Part shown: positions 24,704-35,215 of the stretch, piece by piece
Position numbering within the stretch: the first letter of the stretch is position 1
How the letters are laid out: every line of letters begins with the position of its first letter
From: Hymenobacter setariae
GTDB taxonomy: Bacteria > Bacteroidota > Bacteroidia > Cytophagales > Hymenobacteraceae
Direction of reading: 5' to 3'
Length of the DNA: 64,000 nt
NCBI RefSeq assembly: GCF_007713685.1
Contig: NZ_VMRJ01000008.1
Location: 160,102-224,101 of the forward strand
Notes under the pieces: generated by a model
What the model was told of the DNA's origin: nothing
Databases searched by the model: none
The model's input: only the letters and a program-made list of their open reading frames with translations
Translations under genes and position numbers: made by a program

Positions 24704-25177
24704 TCAGACAGTCAGCGACTGAATGAAAATGCGGATATCGGGTATTTTGGGCTTGAGGTGCCGGGGGGGAACTAGGGCAACCGTGGCCGTGCGGTCCCAC
24801 TTGCCAGCCAGGGGCCGAAAATGAAACTCGATTGCCGCCGGCAGCACGGCCGGGGCAGGGATAAGCAGGTGCTTTTGAGCGGGCGTCGTCAGCGACGAGA
24901 GCAGCGAAGCCGACTTGTCCTTGCAGCAGTCGTGGCTGCGAGGCGACTTGGCCGGGTGGCCATCGTGCTTGGCCTGGTGCTCGGCTACCGCGCCGTGCCC
25001 GTGGCAGCCGGGGTGCGCCGGCTTCTGGGCTTCATGGTGGCCCATGGCCGCCATCGGCGGTGCCAGCAAGGTAGGATTTACCGTCGCGCACCAGCACTGC
25101 CCCACGAACACGTTGACGAAGACGAGCAGGAAGCTCGTCGCCAGCAAACGGCGGAAGGGGTACAGGCTACGGAACAT
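24704..25177 (-). CDS. Secreted His/Cys-rich protein at the head of the metal cluster (unknown function)
   Basis: The 157-residue protein has a signal or anchor helix at residues 8-28 (LLATSFLLVFVNVFVGQCWC). It then has a histidine-, cysteine- and lysine-rich stretch at about residues 45-90 (MGHHEAQ, HPGCHGHGAVAEHQAKHDGH, SHDCCKDKSA) that looks like a metal buffer, followed by a beta-rich tail. It is the first gene of the minus-strand cluster that extends to 13113. No family is recognised. The role as a periplasmic metal sponge is inferred from composition and position. Confidence 0.72.
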   Translation of the reverse strand: MFRSLYPFRRLLATSFLLVFVNVFVGQCWCATVNPTLLAPPMAAMGHHEAQKPAHPGCHGHGAVAEHQAKHDGHPAKSPRSHDCCKDKSASLLSSLTTPAQKHLLIPAPAVLPAAIEFHFRPLAGKWDRTATVALVPPRHLKPKIPDIRIFIQSLTV

Positions 25178-25564
25178 AACGGGCGCTAAGCAGCCGCAAA
25201 ATTAGGTTTTCTCCCGAGAGGAAATGGGCTGCTTTCTTACCCGCGAAGCCGCGAAAGGGTTCCGGCAGCTAGGTCCAGCTTGTGGAGATGCAGAGGTAAA
25301 AAGGCCTCCGTGAGTGCCCTAGGGCGTTTTGCTGAAGCAGCCGCCAAGCGTCGGGTAAGGGCTCAGTGCAAAATTATGCAAGTATGTAGCGTGATTTTAT
25401 AAGCGCGTCGCTGGTAACTGCCTGATAATACCGCATGGCTTCGAAAATAAATTTTGGCCTTTTTCCAAGCGGTGGGGTGGATTTCGTATTCATTGGTGAG
25501 CGGGGTTATTAGGACCTGATTCTTGGTGCCCCAATCAATAACTTTATTTTTACCCCTTTTACCT
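25178..25564. other. Regulatory-looking gap between the metal cluster and the protease-like gene
   Basis: The 387 bp have no credible gene. They should hold the leftward promoter of the metal cluster and the rightward promoter of the gene at 25565. The AAATTATGCAA box at 25371-25381 is the main feature, followed by AT-rich DNA (GATTTTATAAG at about 25391-25401). Nothing else is recognised. Confidence 0.5.
25371..25381 (+). promoter_or_regulatory. AAATTATGCAA box, copy 1
   Basis: The 11 bases AAATTATGCAA are identical to copies at 28303, 33630 and 34424, all on the plus strand. Here the next plus-strand gene is 184 bp downstream, and the minus-strand metal cluster starts 194 bp away on the other side. 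A regulator binding site is inferred from repetition and position. Confidence 0.45.
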
Positions 25565-26407
25565 ATGGCAACTACGCCAAAAATGCTGGGGCTTTTACAA
25601 GAGAAAGCCCAAAGACTTGGTATCGCTACCGATGCGATACTGCAATCAACCATCCAGTTCTACTGGTACAACGCCGACGACCAGTTTGAGGCGCTCGGCA
25701 GCGGCGTGCTGCTGACCGTTGAGAGCCGCTACTTCGTGGCCACGGCCGCCCACGTCATGAAGGGTGCTACCGCCAACACCTACGTGGTGCTGGGGAGCTA
25801 CGAAGTGAAGCTGGCCGGCCGGTGGTGCTCCACGGGCACCGTCGTCAATGACCTGGCCGTGCTGGAGCTGAGCGACGCGCCGCAAATAGCGGAGTTGCAG
25901 CAGGCCTACCGATTCCTGACGTTGGATGACCTGACCCTGAAGCTGGAAAGCCTTACCGGCAACTACCTGCTGGTGGGCTATCCGGCCACCAAGACCAGGG
26001 TCTATGGCGGCGGGGTGCATCCGAAGCCCTATTTTCTGCAAGCGCCGGAGGCAACCGACTTCAACCTTGCTAGCAAAAGCCTACAACGCGCCGCTCATCT
26101 CGTGCTCAACGCTACGGGCCTGGTAGTGTCTGCTACCAACCCCGACCCTCACAAAACCCCGGAGTTGGAAGGCGTCAGCGGCGGCGGCGTGTGGGATACC
26201 GGCAACTACCTGCTGCGCGACCCGGCCCAGGAGAAAAAGCTGGCGGGCATCATCACCGAGGAAGTGAAGAGTGGCCGTGGCCGCCGGCGTCACCTGCTGG
26301 TTACGCGCACGGCGGTGCTATTGGAGTTCATGCGCCAAGCCTTCAGTTTAGGCATCCCGGCATCCGCGACGATTAAGACCCGGCAGAGCCGAGTGGTCGC
26401 TCCGTAA
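25565..26407 (+). CDS. Trypsin-like serine protease-fold protein
   Basis: The start is taken at ATG 25565 (MATTPKMLGLLQEKAQRLGI), giving 280 residues without a signal peptide. A chymotrypsin-like triad can be read: His in FVATAAHVMKG (about residue 65), Asp in VVNDLAVLELSD (about 97) and Ser in EGVSGGGVWD (about 206, the GxSGG motif). An N-terminal helix of about 30 residues precedes the fold. Cytoplasmic trypsin-like proteins of this type are often found in defence loci as effectors. It is convergent with the GmrSD-like gene and shares a strong hairpin terminator with it. Substrate and partner are unknown. Confidence 0.75.
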   Translation: MATTPKMLGLLQEKAQRLGIATDAILQSTIQFYWYNADDQFEALGSGVLLTVESRYFVATAAHVMKGATANTYVVLGSYEVKLAGRWCSTGTVVNDLAVLELSDAPQIAELQQAYRFLTLDDLTLKLESLTGNYLLVGYPATKTRVYGGGVHPKPYFLQAPEATDFNLASKSLQRAAHLVLNATGLVVSATNPDPHKTPELEGVSGGGVWDTGNYLLRDPAQEKKLAGIITEEVKSGRGRRRHLLVTRTAVLLEFMRQAFSLGIPASATIKTRQSRVVAP

Positions 26408-26429
26408 CCGGCGCGCCCGAAGCACCGCA

Positions 26430-26477
26430 GGCCGGGGCTGGGCAGCAGGGCAATCGCCCCGCTGCCCAGCCCCGGCC
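26430..26477. terminator. 17-bp perfect hairpin between convergent genes
   Basis: GGCCGGGGCTGGGCAGC (26430-26446) pairs perfectly with GCTGCCCAGCCCCGGCC (26461-26477) across a 14-base loop. It lies between the converging stops at 26407 and 26499. There is no long T-run on either side, but position and strength fit a bidirectional transcription stop. Confidence 0.75.
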
Positions 26478-26498
26478 GCTTTGTGAAAGGGGTAGCGA

Positions 26499-28211
26499 CT
26501 AATTGGTCGGTACTGCCCAGTAGGCTTTGGCGAAGTCTACGATGCGCTGTTTGCGGGCCAGAATCTGCGGCTCCTCCCACTGGCCTGCCGCTTGCAAGAC
26601 GTTCGCGATTTCTCGGTCGGCCAGGTAGGTTGAGTTGGCGAAAATGGGAATGCAGTGCTGCGGCAGCTTGTTCTGCTTGCTGGCATTGGGGCCGAGCATG
26701 AGCAGTGCCAGATTACCTAAGTTGTGCAGGCGCGTCTTGCTGAACTCTTCTGGGTACATAGTGTCGTGGGGATGCTGCGGCGTGATGTGGTCCAGGGTGC
26801 CCTCCCAGCGCGCTACCTGCCACACGTTGAGAAAGTCGGCCCCTGAAACCGGCATGCTGTTGGGTGAGCTGCGTCGCAGCCAGTTCTCATACTGCCACAG
26901 GAGGTAGCGGGTCACCCGGTCGTAGTGATGGTCGCCGTCGAGCCGGTCGTGAAAATTCTGCGTGAAGGTCCACCACCACCGGAAGCCATTCTGCGCCTGC
27001 TCGCGCAGTGTCTGGCTTAGCTCGTCGGGTTTGCCCTGGTAGTGCTTGGCCAGGCTGTGAAACTCGTGGGTGCGGTAGTCGCCGGTCGAGAATTCGAGCT
27101 TGAAACTCACGATTTCCATGAGCCGGTACAGGCGCTCACACAGCCCCTGGTCGCGCCCGTGCTGCCGCTGAATTTTCAGAATGAGGGGCCAGTTGTCTTC
27201 GCCGCGCAGAAAGAGCAGGCCGGTGACGTGGCTATGCCCGGCCGCCTGCCGGGTCACTTCCCGCACCGTCAGGAATGACTGCCGCAGGCTATTGCAGTAA
27301 TCGGTAATCCAGGCAGATTTGGCGGCGGGCACGGCAGCCCGCAGCCCTGCCTTAAAGTTTTCAAAGGCATCTTCCCAACTCGCTCCGAAGGCAATATTGT
27401 GGTAGCGCAGTACAGTGTCTTCGCCCAGGTCAATTTCTTCGGTGAGGGTGTAGATGTCAGCGAAAATGCGCTCCACGTGGTCAATCGTATGGGAGGCCTG
27501 GGCCGTGGCATCATCCAGATAGGCTCGGTGCATCAGGTAGGCCTTCAGCTTTTCGAGCGTGGTGAGCTTGGCCCCCCGGTCGTTCTGAAAAGCAAAAATC
27601 TGCGTCGCCCGCACCTTGTCGGATTCCTCGAAAGCTGAGACGCTGGCCGTTGCCAGCAGCTGCGCCCAGCGCAACAGGGTGGCCGTTTCGGGCTCCGCTG
27701 CCAACGCTTTTTGAAATACTTGTCGGGCGTTGAGAAGCCGCTTCTGCGACTGCCGGCCCGGGTCGGGCTCGGCATCAGGCTGCCGCTCGATAAAAGCCCG
27801 CCGGAAAAAATCGTCGTCTACGGCCACTGTTCGGAATCGGCGCAGCCCTCGCCGTAGCAAGTAGCGCTCTTCCCAGCGCCACATATCTACCGAGCCGCCA
27901 TCTAAATCGACCAGCGTTTCACCGTTGGCTTTCCGCCCTTCCAACTCCCCAATCAGGCAGCTAAAAAACATGGCCACCGTCGTCAGCCGCTGCTGCCCAT
28001 CGATGACGTAGTAGTGGCGCTTCGTAACGTCTGGCCGTTCCAGCAGAAAGTGGCCCAGGTAATAATCCTTGCCCGCCGGCTGCTCGCGCAGGTCGGTCAG
28101 CAGTTGGTCTAACTGCTTGTCAGCCCATGCGTAGGCTCGCTGGTACTGTGGGATTTCATAGGTCGCATCATCGCTGGCAAAAAGGTCCTCGAATTTGGTA
28201 AGGTTCAGCAT
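26499..28211 (-). CDS. DUF262/DUF1524 protein (GmrSD-type, modified-DNA restriction family)
   Basis: The 570-residue protein begins with the DUF262 (ParB-like/GmrS) domain: IPQYQRAYAWADKQLDQLL and the diagnostic VIDGQQRLTTVAMF at about residues 70-83, preceded by GKDYYLGHFLL. The C-terminal region has an HNH-like DUF1524 (GmrD) motif: TLDHITPQHPHDTMYPEEF, then LHNLGNLALL. Proteins of this class act as NTP-dependent type IV restriction enzymes against phages with modified cytosine. It is single, convergent with the protease-like gene, and divergent from copA. Defence function is inferred from the family. Confidence 0.88.
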   Translation of the reverse strand: MLNLTKFEDLFASDDATYEIPQYQRAYAWADKQLDQLLTDLREQPAGKDYYLGHFLLERPDVTKRHYYVIDGQQRLTTVAMFFSCLIGELEGRKANGETLVDLDGGSVDMWRWEERYLLRRGLRRFRTVAVDDDFFRRAFIERQPDAEPDPGRQSQKRLLNARQVFQKALAAEPETATLLRWAQLLATASVSAFEESDKVRATQIFAFQNDRGAKLTTLEKLKAYLMHRAYLDDATAQASHTIDHVERIFADIYTLTEEIDLGEDTVLRYHNIAFGASWEDAFENFKAGLRAAVPAAKSAWITDYCNSLRQSFLTVREVTRQAAGHSHVTGLLFLRGEDNWPLILKIQRQHGRDQGLCERLYRLMEIVSFKLEFSTGDYRTHEFHSLAKHYQGKPDELSQTLREQAQNGFRWWWTFTQNFHDRLDGDHHYDRVTRYLLWQYENWLRRSSPNSMPVSGADFLNVWQVARWEGTLDHITPQHPHDTMYPEEFSKTRLHNLGNLALLMLGPNASKQNKLPQHCIPIFANSTYLADREIANVLQAAGQWEEPQILARKQRIVDFAKAYWAVPTN

Positions 28212-28302
28212 TAGCTAGGCAGGGCGCAGGGTGTTTTGGGTGAAGCGTGAAGGTAAAGAGCCGGCTGTTCTCCGGCTGGTGCGCGGGGACGGTATAACCG
28301 TC

Positions 28303-28313
28303 AAATTATGCAA
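28303..28313 (+). promoter_or_regulatory. AAATTATGCAA box upstream of the copper ATPase
   Basis: The box lies 106 bp upstream of the copA start, in the 207-bp divergent gap between the GmrSD-like gene and copA. It is identical to the boxes at 25371, 33630 and 34424. It is a candidate site for the HMA-AraC regulator encoded downstream in the same operon. Confidence 0.55.
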
Positions 28314-28418
28314 TTCTGCGGCGGTATTTAGTACCAACTTCGCGTTTCGGTAGCCGTTCCTTTGTAGCGTGATTATGGGTCTTCGCCAGTTGGCTAATAT
28401 GCTCAAAAAGCGCTTTTT

Positions 28419-30686
<2,268 letters not shown>

Positions 30687-30702
30687 TCTTTACCTGTTAG
30701 TT

Positions 30703-31080
30703 ATGGATACGCCCGCTATCATCGTGACCGTCGCCGGCCTGGCCCTCGCCGGGTTCGTGCTCTGGTACTTCTTCTTTTCGGCCCGCCAGACGGCCAGCGC
30801 CGTTTCCTCTTCCAGTGGCGTGCAGGAGGTGGCTATTACCGTGAAGGGCGGCTATTCGCCCGACGTGATTGAGGTGCAGCGCGGCCAGCCCGTGCAGCTG
30901 AGCTTCTACCGCGACGAGGAAAATAGCTGCTCGGAGGAGCTGCTGATGCCCGATTTCAGCGTCCGCCGCGACCTGCCGGCCTTCAAAACCACGCTGGTCG
31001 AGCTGCTGCCCCAAGAAGCCGGTACGTTTCCGTTCACCTGCGGCATGGGCATGCTGCGGGGTAGCTTGGTCGTGAAATAA
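30703..31080 (+). CDS. Membrane-anchored cupredoxin-like protein
   Basis: The 125-residue protein has an N-terminal membrane helix (residues 6-26) and a periplasmic beta-sandwich (QEVAITVKGGYSPDVIEVQR, GQPVQLSFYRDEENSCSEEL, LPQEAGTFPFTCGMGMLRG). Candidate copper ligands are Cys76, Cys113, Met115 and Met117; the usual plastocyanin His pair is absent. Such small cupredoxin_1 proteins accompany copper ATPases and may receive or buffer the exported ion. The stop overlaps the start of the AraC gene (TAATG), so the two are translationally coupled. Confidence 0.87.
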   Translation: MDTPAIIVTVAGLALAGFVLWYFFFSARQTASAVSSSSGVQEVAITVKGGYSPDVIEVQRGQPVQLSFYRDEENSCSEELLMPDFSVRRDLPAFKTTLVELLPQEAGTFPFTCGMGMLRGSLVVK

Positions 31081-31715
31081 TGACGCATCCCATGAAAGCC
31101 GACGTTAGCATTGCCCACGTTTTGCCGCCGCCCGACTCGCACCGGCTGCTGATTAAGAACATGGTGTGCCCGCAGTGCATCCGGGTGGTAGGCGAGGATA
31201 TGGCGGCCCTGGGCCTGCGCGTACACCGCGTGGCGCTGGGCGAGGCCGACGTGTCCACGCCCGATGGTACGGCCCCCGACTGGCCGGCCATCCGGGCCAG
31301 CTTGCAGGAAGCCGGTTTCGAGTTGCTGGAAGACCCCCGCGACCAGTTGGTGGACCGCATCAAAACGCTGCTGGTGGCCCTGATTCACTACCCGCCGCCC
31401 GGTCCGCGCCTGCTCAACTACTCGGATTACCTGGTCGAGCACCTGGGCAAGGACTACCATTCTCTTTCCCACTTGTTCTCCGCTTCCGAAGGCCTCACGA
31501 TTGAGAAGTTCATCATCCGCCAAAAGGTAGAGCGGGCCAAGGAGCTGATTGGCTACGGGGAGCTGCCTATTGCTGAAGTCGCCCAGCAGCTGGGCTACAG
31601 CAGCCCGGCGCACCTCTCGCGGCAGTTCCGGCAGGTGACGGGCCTCACCCCGACCGAGTTTCAGCGGCTGGGACCGGCCAGCCTGGCGCGGCGCAGCCTG
31701 GATTCGCTGATTTAA
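31080..31715 (+). CDS. AraC-family regulator with N-terminal HMA-like sensor domain (copy 2, full CxxC)
   Basis: The 211-residue protein has an HMA-like domain at about residues 18-105 with LLIKNMVCPQCIRVV (Cys30, Cys33) and a C-terminal AraC domain (ASEGLTIEKFIIRQKVERAK and AEVAQQLGYSSPAHLSRQFR). It is colinear with the minus-strand regulator at 14370-15038, but keeps both cysteines. A direct metal-sensing activator of the copper operon is the simplest reading: metal binding by a chaperone-like domain fused to an AraC DNA-binding domain, encoded in the operon it would control. The start overlaps the cupredoxin stop by one base. Confidence 0.87.
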   Translation: MTHPMKADVSIAHVLPPPDSHRLLIKNMVCPQCIRVVGEDMAALGLRVHRVALGEADVSTPDGTAPDWPAIRASLQEAGFELLEDPRDQLVDRIKTLLVALIHYPPPGPRLLNYSDYLVEHLGKDYHSLSHLFSASEGLTIEKFIIRQKVERAKELIGYGELPIAEVAQQLGYSSPAHLSRQFRQVTGLTPTEFQRLGPASLARRSLDSLI

Positions 31716-31861
31716 AGGCTCGGTTGTGCTACGGCAATATAAGTGGCTTATGGTCAGATGATAGGCAGGAGCTAGGCAGCGCCTTGTTTAACGGGCTGCT
31801 GCTTTTTTGTGTTCTAGTCGGTAGAACAACGGCCCCAACTCCGGCGGCTCTTCCTTAGCCT

Positions 31862-33619
31862 ATGAACCGACAGCTTCTCGTTGAATTTGATGACTTATTT
31901 AAGGGGCCTGCGCAGCCTATTGCCGACTACCTGAGCGGCATTAACCGGCTTGACCGCTTGCAGTGCGTCTCGCACCTGCTTGGCTATCTGAGCCATACGC
32001 CGGCTACCAAGCGGGACTACGTGACGGACATGCAGCAGTTTTTCGGGCCGCAGCATAATGCGCTTTTTGCCAGCCAGGTCTACCAGCAGACGCAGGCTTT
32101 GGCGCGCCGCGTCGAGTCCAAGCTCAATTTCCTGCATCCGAAAACGGTACTTCAGCTTTACAGCCTGTGCTTCGAGCTGCCCGATGAGCCGACCAGGCAG
32201 ACCGAGCCCGAGTTGGAATGCAGCCTGTTTGTGGCCTGCTTGGTGCTGAATGAGTCCTACATCAGGGAGCAATACCAGGCCATGACCGTGGCCCGCCAGC
32301 TGCTGCCGACGCAGCCGCTGGCCGCTGCCGCGCTGGCCGGCACGTTCTCCGATTTCGAGCTGGTCAACCACCGCCTGCACCACATTGCGATGCTGCAACT
32401 GATAAAGTCGGTGCGGCTGTTCGAGTTTTTGGAGGCAGAGGCTCGCTTTGCGCCCCTGCTGCAAGCCTTTGTGCAGCGGTTCAACTGCCAGAATTGGCAG
32501 GAATACTTCCGCCAGCTAAGCGGCGTAATCAAGCCCGTCACGCAGGCGCAAACCGCTGGCCGAATCGCGGTGGAGGTGCCCGTGAGGCCTGATTACGTGT
32601 CGGCGTGCGCCTTTCTGCGGCACTTCACGCTCCCCGAGGGGCAGCCGCTGGACATGGCCGACTTCACCAGCTTACGGGCAACGCCGCTGTGCGAGGAATC
32701 GCCTGGCACGTTCGTGCTGGTGTACCCGGTGCTGGTGCTGGAGGCCCTGCACAAGGGACTGTACTTTCAATTTAATCTGGCCAACCGGTCCCTACCAAAG
32801 GGGCAGCGGGAGCCCGATTGGCGCTCGGTGTACTGCGACCTGTTTTCGGAGCAGTACCTCATGTACCTGCTGCTCGATGCCACCTTGAAGGGCCGAGGGT
32901 TGGCGCTGAGCGGCCGGGCCATCTTCGAAGGCTGGCAGCTGAAAGGGCAGGCCGAGCCGGACTACTATTTCCGCCACGATAACCGGGCCGTGCTGTTCGA
33001 GTCGAAGGACGTGCTGGTGCACAAGGATGCCAAGGCCGGCCACGACTTTGCCACCTACCTGGACGAGGTAAGGAAGAAGTTTTACGAAGATGAACACCAC
33101 CACCCCAAGGCGGCGAAGCAGCTGGCGGGCAACGTGGCGCGCCTGCTGCGCCACCAGCTGCCTTTCGATACCGACTTTGACCCGGCCGAGCTGCTACTCT
33201 ACCCGGTGCTGGTGGTGCACGACCGACTCTACAACCAGCCCGGCCTGAACGTGGTCGTCAACGACTGGTTCCAGGAGGAGCTGGCCGAGCTAGCGCAGCA
33301 GGGGCTGCCGGTGCACAACGTGCGCCCGCTGATTATCATCGACGCAGATACGCTCCTGGCCTACCACGAGGATTTTCGGGATGGGCGGCTGGTGTTCGAA
33401 GACATGCTGGAAGAATACGTGGCCTACCTGCGGGCCCCAGCCTGGGACGGCATGAGCGCGGCTGAGGACGAGCAGCGGCAGATGCAGAGCATCCACCCCT
33501 TTGCCTTGTTCCTAGAGAACTACGCGGAAAAGCGCGATATGCTGGGCATCCCCAGGCAGATGCTCTACCAGATTCTGCCCATCATCAACCGCGATGCGGA
33601 CGACCAGCCAGGGCAATAG
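31862..33619 (+). CDS. Large protein with a PD-(D/E)xK nuclease-like core (unknown function)
   Basis: The 585-residue protein is mostly helical in its first 350 residues (helical-repeat-like). Near residues 360-380 it has AEPDYYFRHDNRAVLFESKD, a D...E-x-K arrangement as in PD-(D/E)xK nucleases, followed by a helix with AAKQLAGNVARLL. The C-terminal half has strands and helices (LLYPVLVVHDRLYNQPGLNV). There is no signal peptide or membrane segment. It is an isolated gene between copper operons. A defence or DNA-processing role is inferred only from the nuclease-like core; I do not recognise a named family. Confidence 0.65.
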   Translation: MNRQLLVEFDDLFKGPAQPIADYLSGINRLDRLQCVSHLLGYLSHTPATKRDYVTDMQQFFGPQHNALFASQVYQQTQALARRVESKLNFLHPKTVLQLYSLCFELPDEPTRQTEPELECSLFVACLVLNESYIREQYQAMTVARQLLPTQPLAAAALAGTFSDFELVNHRLHHIAMLQLIKSVRLFEFLEAEARFAPLLQAFVQRFNCQNWQEYFRQLSGVIKPVTQAQTAGRIAVEVPVRPDYVSACAFLRHFTLPEGQPLDMADFTSLRATPLCEESPGTFVLVYPVLVLEALHKGLYFQFNLANRSLPKGQREPDWRSVYCDLFSEQYLMYLLLDATLKGRGLALSGRAIFEGWQLKGQAEPDYYFRHDNRAVLFESKDVLVHKDAKAGHDFATYLDEVRKKFYEDEHHHPKAAKQLAGNVARLLRHQLPFDTDFDPAELLLYPVLVVHDRLYNQPGLNVVVNDWFQEELAELAQQGLPVHNVRPLIIIDADTLLAYHEDFRDGRLVFEDMLEEYVAYLRAPAWDGMSAAEDEQRQMQSIHPFALFLENYAEKRDMLGIPRQMLYQILPIINRDADDQPGQ

Positions 33620-33629
33620 CTGAAGCCGG

Positions 33630-33640
33630 AAATTATGCAA
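33630..33640 (+). promoter_or_regulatory. AAATTATGCAA box upstream of the first double-DUF305 gene
   Basis: The box is 76 bp upstream of the ATG at 33717. Sixteen bases further on is TGTAAAATC (33657-33665), which has a near twin, TGTACAAATC, 15 bases after the box at 34424. The common box-spacer-element layout suggests an activator site next to a promoter. Confidence 0.55.
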
Positions 33641-33716
33641 GGAAATTGCGCGGATGTGTAAAATCTAAGGGGCGGGCCTGAGTGTTAAGAAAGCTCATCA
33701 AGCCTTCATAATACCT

Positions 33717-34325
33717 ATGACCCGTTTACGCTTACCCCTGCTTGTGCTGGCTCTCTTCGGGCTGTTTCTGGCTTCCTGCTCGAAGAGCCACGATATGGAC
33801 CCCGCCCACGAAAGTGTGTACATGACCATTATGATGGACATGATGACCCAGATGGATGCGCAGGCCAAAACCCAGGACCCCGACCACGACTATGCCGCCC
33901 AGATGGTGCTGCACCACCAGGCGGCCATCAAAATGGCCCAGGAGGAGTTGAAGAGCGGCACCAACCAGGACATGAAAACGACGGCCCAGGCCATTATCAC
34001 CAAGCAGCAGGCCGAAATCACGCAGTTCAACGCCTTTCTCAGCGGCCACCAGCCCCGAACGCCCCTGGTGCCGCAGTTCGCCCAGCTTCAGAAAGCCAAC
34101 ATGGACAAGATGATGGCCAGCAGCGACAAGCGCACTATCACGGGCCGACCCGATTACGACTTTGCCCAGCTGATGGTAGACCACCACCAGGCCGCCATCG
34201 ACAACTCCGAGGCCCTGCTGCTGCATGGCCGCGAGAACACCACCCGGACGCTGGCCCAGGCCATTATTGCTGACCAGCGGCAGGAAATTACGGCGTTGCA
34301 GGACTGGCTTACGCGTAACAAGTAG
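33717..34325 (+). CDS. Double-DUF305 lipoprotein, tandem copy 1
   Basis: The 202-residue protein has a lipoprotein signal (LFLASC) and two DUF305 modules: the first with DYAAQMVLHHQAAIKMAQEE and the second with DFAQLMVDHHQAAIDNSEAL. Each module has the paired histidines and methionines expected for metal binding. The linker contains a Met-rich YMTIMMDMMTQMDAQ at the N-terminus. It is about 190 bp upstream of a close paralogue. Preceded by an AAATTATGCAA box and followed by an intrinsic terminator, it is transcribed as a single gene. Confidence 0.9.
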   Translation: MTRLRLPLLVLALFGLFLASCSKSHDMDPAHESVYMTIMMDMMTQMDAQAKTQDPDHDYAAQMVLHHQAAIKMAQEELKSGTNQDMKTTAQAIITKQQAEITQFNAFLSGHQPRTPLVPQFAQLQKANMDKMMASSDKRTITGRPDYDFAQLMVDHHQAAIDNSEALLLHGRENTTRTLAQAIIADQRQEITALQDWLTRNK

Positions 34326-34349
34326 GCCGGTGCATGAGCGCTTGAAGAA

Positions 34350-34376
34350 GGCAGCCCCCGCGGGCTGCCTTTTTTG
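34350..34376 (+). terminator. Intrinsic terminator after DUF305 copy 1
   Basis: GGCAGCCC (34350-34357) and GGGCTGCC (34362-34369) form an 8-bp stem with a four-base loop, followed by seven T residues. It is 24 bp after the stop codon. Confidence 0.92.
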
Positions 34377-34423
34377 GTTGTGGGGCGCGGCCACCCAGCC
34401 GCGCCTGCTGGGATGAGAAGTAG

Positions 34424-34434
34424 AAATTATGCAA
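34424..34434 (+). promoter_or_regulatory. AAATTATGCAA box upstream of the second double-DUF305 gene
   Basis: The box is 81 bp upstream of the ATG at 34516, and TGTACAAATC begins 15 bases after it at 34450. The arrangement matches the box at 33630 in sequence, orientation and distance to the start codon. Confidence 0.55.
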
Positions 34435-34515
34435 GCGGCGGGGCCAGCCTGTACAAATCGGGAGGTAGCTGGGGGCCGTTTTAGCCTTAGTTAATCAATT
34501 ACCACCTTTTTCCCG

Positions 34516-35139
34516 ATGAATCGTTTTCTCCGCTTACCCGCCCTGGCGCTGCTGGGCCTGAGCCTCGCCACTACTGCCTGCAAAAAGGAGGAGGGCCTGC
34601 AAGTGCAGCCCCACGACCAGAGCACCCAGATGACCATCATGCACGACATGATGAAGATGATGGATGCCATGAAGCCCACCGGCGACCCCGACAACGACTA
34701 CGCCATGATGATGATTATGCACCACCAGGGGGCCATCAACATGAGCCAAGAGGAATTAAAAAGTGGTGCCGATGCCGACATGAAGGCCATGGCCCAAAGC
34801 ATTATCACCGCGCAGCAGAAGGAGATTGCGCAGTTTCAGGCGTTTCTGACAAGCCACCCAGCCCAGGCCCCGGCCGTGCCGGACTTTAGCGCGCTGCAAA
34901 TGGCCAATATGATGCGCATGAGCCAGGCCAACGACCTGCGTCCCCTGACTGGCAACCCTGATTTCGACTTCGCGCAGCTGATGGTAGACCACCACCGCAG
35001 TGCCATTGAAAACTCGGATGCCGTGTTAAAGTACGGTCGCCAGGCTACTACCAAGGCGTTGGCTCAGCAGATTATCGACGAGCAGAAGTCGGAAATCACC
35101 ATGTTGCAAACCTGGCTGCTAAACCACAAGCCCTACTAG
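34516..35139 (+). CDS. Double-DUF305 lipoprotein or exported protein, tandem copy 2
   Basis: The 207-residue protein has an N-terminal signal (LALLGLSLATTAC, lipobox-like) and two DUF305 modules (DYAMMMIMHHQGAINMSQEE and DFAQLMVDHHRSAIENSDAV). The segment before the first module is Met/His-rich (STQMTIMHDMMKMMDAMKPT). It is clearly a duplicate of the gene at 33717, with its own box and terminator. Function as a periplasmic metal-binding protein is inferred from family and context. Confidence 0.9.
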   Translation: MNRFLRLPALALLGLSLATTACKKEEGLQVQPHDQSTQMTIMHDMMKMMDAMKPTGDPDNDYAMMMIMHHQGAINMSQEELKSGADADMKAMAQSIITAQQKEIAQFQAFLTSHPAQAPAVPDFSALQMANMMRMSQANDLRPLTGNPDFDFAQLMVDHHRSAIENSDAVLKYGRQATTKALAQQIIDEQKSEITMLQTWLLNHKPY

Positions 35140-35160
35140 CGGCCTTACTGACTCTATCAA

Positions 35161-35191
35161 AGCAGCGGAACCCCGGTTCCGCTGCTTTTTG
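35161..35191 (+). terminator. Intrinsic terminator after DUF305 copy 2
   Basis: AGCAGCGGAACC (35161-35172) pairs with GGTTCCGCTGCT (35175-35186) and is followed by a T-run. A TTG at 35189 lies in this terminator, so it cannot be the start of the next gene; the ATG at 35216 is used instead. Confidence 0.93.
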
Positions 35192-35215
35192 GCTTTTTAC
35201 GAGGTTGTTTGCTTG

